NCBI GenBank assembly: GCA_037952775.1
Contig: JBANAY010000003.1
Location: 23,870,001 to 23,934,000 of the forward strand
Length of the DNA: 64,000 nucleotides
Direction of reading: 5' to 3'
Source of the DNA: Clonostachys chloroleuca
Lineage: Eukaryota; Ascomycota; Sordariomycetes; Hypocreales; Bionectriaceae
Shown here: one piece after another, positions 61,098 to 64,000 of the stretch
Numbering within the stretch: the first letter of the stretch is position 1
How the letters are laid out: the number at the start of each line of letters is the position of its first letter
Made by a program: the position numbers and the translations under genes
The notes under the pieces: model-generated
Told to the model about the DNA's origin: nothing
Database searches by the model: none
What the model saw: only the letters and a program-made list of their open reading frames with translations

Positions 61098-61310
61098 TAT
61101 TAGTACTGGGTAGTATTATAAGGAGAGTATTAAGGTAAAGCCCGATAGATAGCTATAGATATAACTAAGGGTTACCTAAGAGGAGTACTTAGGTTGCTAT
61201 TAATAGATTTATTAATTCCTAATCTTTGAAAAGAAAGCTTATAATCTGGATTAATATTAAATAATAAGCCCTCCTGCGGGTATATATAACCTATCAGGTA
61301 ACCACTGATA
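61098..61310 (-). repeat. 5' LTR of the Gypsy element (RIP-mutated)
   Basis: Same length and collinear with 54031-54243. Differences are nearly all transitions, with this copy in the T/A state. Confidence 0.9.
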
Positions 61311-61315
61311 TTCTT

Positions 61316-62040
61316 CTTAGTTATTAGAATAAATATTTCTAGACCTAGTAATATTATTAAATAAGCTTCTAATAGTTTTTTAGAATATTTAATAAGTTCC
61401 TAGAAATTATTCTTATTAGTATACTCTTTTTATTTAATAAATATTTTTTCTAGTTTATATTCATCTTTATAGATCTTAATTAGATAGTTTTATTAAAATT
61501 ACAGTAGCTTATAAGGTATATTAGGCCTTAAGACCGCTATAACTAATAGCAGTAGAAGTTTTTAGCTTCTAACTTATAGTAAATACTCTCTATAATTTAG
61601 TTAAATTTTATACTAGAAAGTTAGTTTATAGTATATTTTATAGTATAAAAGAATCTTATTTTAATAAGAGGAATCAGAAAAATTATACTAATTTCTCTTA
61701 TAGATCTACTAACTAAAAACTACTCTAAAACCCGCTATAATAGCTTCCCGAGCTACTTTTAATTTTCTGTGAATTTATTACTATAGGAAATCTAAAAAAT
61801 CAACTTATAACTACCTAACTATAAGATGGATATATATAACTTTTATAAGACCTACTTTTATCTGAAAGAGGCTCTTAAGCTGACTAGTATTAAAAGTAAA
61901 GGAATTATTCAGTAATCAAAGTCTAGTCTAGGGTAGGCTAGTTATAGGGTTAGGGTATAGGTTAGGCTGCTAGAAGTTACTCGGATTTTTTCCTGAATTT
62001 CCTAGACCCTTATTTAGGCTATTATAGCCTAATAACCTAT
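61316..62040. repeat. RIP-mutated DNA right of the Gypsy element
   Basis: AT-rich, no recognised domain. Composition returns to normal at about 61900-62040. Confidence 0.5.
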
Positions 62041-62130
62041 AAATAACAGTGCTAACGCTCCTAGCCCTAAAGGGGAACTGGAGCCCGCTAAGCCGTAGCG
62101 GTCATAGTGGCCTGTAGCCACTGACCCACA

Positions 62131-62333
62131 GTAGCTGCAACCGCTATTGGCTAGTGATCGCAATCGCTATTGGATAGCGATCTCAATCGCTATTGGCTAG
62201 CTGTTATAGGGGATTAGCGATCGCTAACAGCCAGTGGCTTCGATCGCTAACAGTTAGTGGCCACGATCGCTATCAGTTAGTGGTTGCAACCGCTAACTTA
62301 TAGTGATACAGTCACTAACTTATAGTGGCTATA
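62131..62333. repeat. array of 23-bp repeats in two opposite orientations
   Basis: Three 23-bp units at 62131-62199 share CGCTATTGG. After a 19-bp spacer, five 23-bp units at 62219-62333 share CGCTAACAGTTAGTGG-like sequence. The right units align with the reverse complement of the left units at about 15 of 23 positions. The array is rich in GCGATCGC and un-mutated by RIP, though surrounded by RIP-mutated DNA. Confidence 0.8.
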
Positions 62334-62345
62334 GTCTCTCAATTT

Positions 62346-62620
62346 AACAAGTCTTAGTCTAGAGTATTTTATAATACTTTTTTAAGTAATAAGATATAAA
62401 AAACTGAGTAGATATATATTATATCTAGTAATAATAGTTTATAGTTAGTATCTGAATTTTTCTCTAGGATTTTAAATAATTCTAATTTTATAATTTAATT
62501 TATTATTTAGTTATAATATTATAATATTTTTCTAGAGTAGGTAGATCTTATCTCTCTTCTTTAAAATTAATCTTTTTAATCTTTCTTTATTATAGTATTC
62601 TTTTATTTTATTATAAATTT
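62346..62620 (-). mobile_element. Gypsy integrase C-terminal relic (copy of 9287-9540)
   Basis: Collinear with 9287-9540, which encodes the integrase end on the minus strand. It is less mutated here. The 23-bp array follows directly downstream in coding direction. Confidence 0.65.
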
Positions 62621-62629
62621 TATTCTAAT

Positions 62630-62975
62630 ATATAGATTATATATAGAACCCTATACTTTTTAACTAGTTATCTATAGATTATTAGAATCTTATAATAATT
62701 CTTATAATCTAGAAATATAGATTATTACTAAGCTTTAATAATCCCTTAGTATATATATATATTTATTTTATTAGCTAGAATACTCTTTTAGATAGTTATT
62801 AATAATATTATCTATATATCTATTAGAACTAGCTCTATAATACTTATATATTAATAATAATTTATATTATATAGCTATATAATAACCTAATTATACTACC
62901 TAGAATAATACTTTAATTAGTTTAACTCTAATTTACTCTAGATTTTATTTAGTATAAATTAATCTAACTATTATA
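62630..62975 (+). repeat. RIP-mutated LTR of the 39751-40114 family
   Basis: Collinear with the solo LTR apart from transitions, same orientation. Limits are approximate. Confidence 0.7.
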
Positions 62976-63254
62976 TATTAATAACTCTTATTTAGCTGAT
63001 TATCTTATCTTAATTACTATATAATAATAAAGAAGATATTATAGCTACTATAGTATCTTAAGCTTAGTAGTAATATACTTCTACTATTAATAATAATCTA
63101 TTTACTCTAACTATTAAGAATAATATTATAGATAAAGATAATAATAATAGTAGTAATAATAATAATTATACTAAAAAGATATAGTTTTTATAAAACTAAG
63201 TTAACTAATTTAATAAGATTCTTATAAATATTTATTAGGAGTTAGCTAATATAT

Positions 63255-63490
63255 AATAGTTAGATAACTTATACTAAACAGGGTCTAGGGTAGATCAGGG
63301 TTAAACTAATCAGAGTATTATTCTGAGTAGTATAATTAGGTTATCTTAGGCTATATAATATAAGTTACTATTAATATATAAGTATTATAGAGCTAGTAAT
63401 AATAGATATATAGATAATATTATTAATAACTATCTAAAAGAGTATTCTATTTAGTAAAATAAATATATATATATACTAGGGACTTATAAT
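63255..63490 (-). repeat. RIP-mutated LTR fragment of the 39751-40114 family, inverted
   Basis: Near-copy of the inverted fragment at 40394-40620 (TAGGGTAGATCAGGGTTAAA), so these two also share their break point. Confidence 0.7.
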
Positions 63491-64000
63491 AGCTTATTAA
63501 TAATCTAGAGTAAGTTTAGCTAAGAATTATTTAGGCTTACTAATAATCTAGAGTAATCCAGAGTAATCTATTTCTTATTAGTAGAAAAGGTAGAGTATAT
63601 TATATAATATAGTAGGTATATACTTTATTTATAATATAATATAATAAATCTTATAGTATAATAAGCTATTATAAATATTAATCTCTATACTTAAATTATA
63701 ATTATTATTTAAGAAAAAGAGTTAGAATAACTATTTAAACTATTATTATTTAAAATATTTAATAGAAATTAGAATTATTCTAAGAGATTTATAATTTAAT
63801 TCTAAATATATTTTAATTATTTTTCTATTATCTTTAGTACTAATAAAAGAAAGATTATATATATCTATTTATAACTTAAGGGAATTATACTTAACTAATT
63901 TAAGTTTATTATAAGAAAATACTTTAGTAAAAAACTAATAAACTATTAATATTATAATAAGTTTTAATTATTTTATAAAAGTTCTTTAATAAATCTTTAG
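63491..64000. repeat. RIP-mutated AT-rich DNA, unassigned
   Basis: No recognisable gene. The start (to about 63620) resembles 42500-42600. Confidence 0.5.

Larger units (their letters stand above)
54031..61310 (-). mobile_element. complete chromodomain Gypsy retrotransposon (chromovirus type), RIP-mutated
   Basis: Both LTRs are 213 bp (54031-54243 and 61098-61310), and the 5-bp duplication TTCTT flanks the element at 54026-54030 and 61311-61315. Coding is on the minus strand. A gag zinc knuckle relic lies near 59920-59870 (KYSKLGYIRDY, where a CCHC box is expected). Reverse transcriptase is at about 58870-58410, with YLDNILVYSS where YLDD is expected. Integrase is at about 57160-56690, with IDFIIDLL, DRIVLDRAVVFIGDY and TERIN. 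A chromodomain follows at about 56240-56090 (YLIK, stop where Trp is expected, KGYNYLENS). A purine tract (minus strand AAGGGGAGG, 54244-54258) precedes the 3' LTR. All stops are of RIP type. Confidence 0.9.

Noticed and set aside
1..64000. CRISPR arrays, rRNA or tRNA genes, bacterial-type operons
   Set aside because: None seen. The short-unit arrays present lack spacer structure and the gene architecture is fungal.

Overview
The window looks like a subtelomeric or otherwise repeat-rich stretch of a filamentous ascomycete (Pezizomycotina) genome. Three things point there. Genes carry short (49-79 bp) introns with ACTAAT-type branch sites. The protein families are fungal: a CBM1-GH5 mannanase, a purine-nucleoside-phosphorylase/NB-ARC/TPR receptor, a DUF3435 recombinase and a DUF3176-like membrane protein. 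About two thirds of the sequence is extremely AT-rich DNA in which CA, TG and CG dinucleotides are almost absent while CC, CT, AG and GG survive, which is the footprint of repeat-induced point mutation (RIP). I do not name a species.

Three gene-bearing islands of normal composition sit in RIP-mutated DNA. Island 1 (about 1.2-6.3 kb) holds a dead NLR fragment, an apparently intact secreted mannanase and a nearly intact Tc1 transposon. It runs into a RIP-killed DUF3435 tyrosine recombinase (Starship-captain or Crypton-like) at 6.2-8.7 kb. From 9 to 32.7 kb everything is RIP-mutated: a Gypsy integrase relic, a Copia relic, an assembly gap, and two tandem 4.4-kb copies of a telomere-linked RecQ-like helicase (TLH). 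Island 2 (32.75-39.5 kb) holds an intact T5orf172/DUF1766 gene, a broken small secreted protein gene, an ankyrin fragment and a membrane-protein gene with two stop codons. Next come a fresh solo LTR with target-site duplication (39.7-40.1 kb) and more TLH fragments (41-43 kb).

Island 3 (43.1-53.6 kb) holds an intact three-exon PNP-NB-ARC-TPR NLR gene, a frameshifted NmrA-like gene, a medium-chain dehydrogenase fragment, a decayed dihydrodipicolinate-synthase-like aldolase and a Copia fragment. From 53.6 kb on, RIP-mutated DNA contains a structurally complete chromodomain Gypsy element (54031-61310, TTCTT target duplication, identical-length LTRs), an inverted array of 23-bp repeats, another Gypsy integrase end and decayed LTRs.

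Only three genes look fully functional: the mannanase, the T5orf172 gene and the NLR. Mobile recombinases, multicopy helicases and NLR paralogues dominate the rest. The pattern fits a fast-evolving compartment where repeats are introduced, duplicated and then destroyed by RIP, with host-interaction genes left in the gaps.
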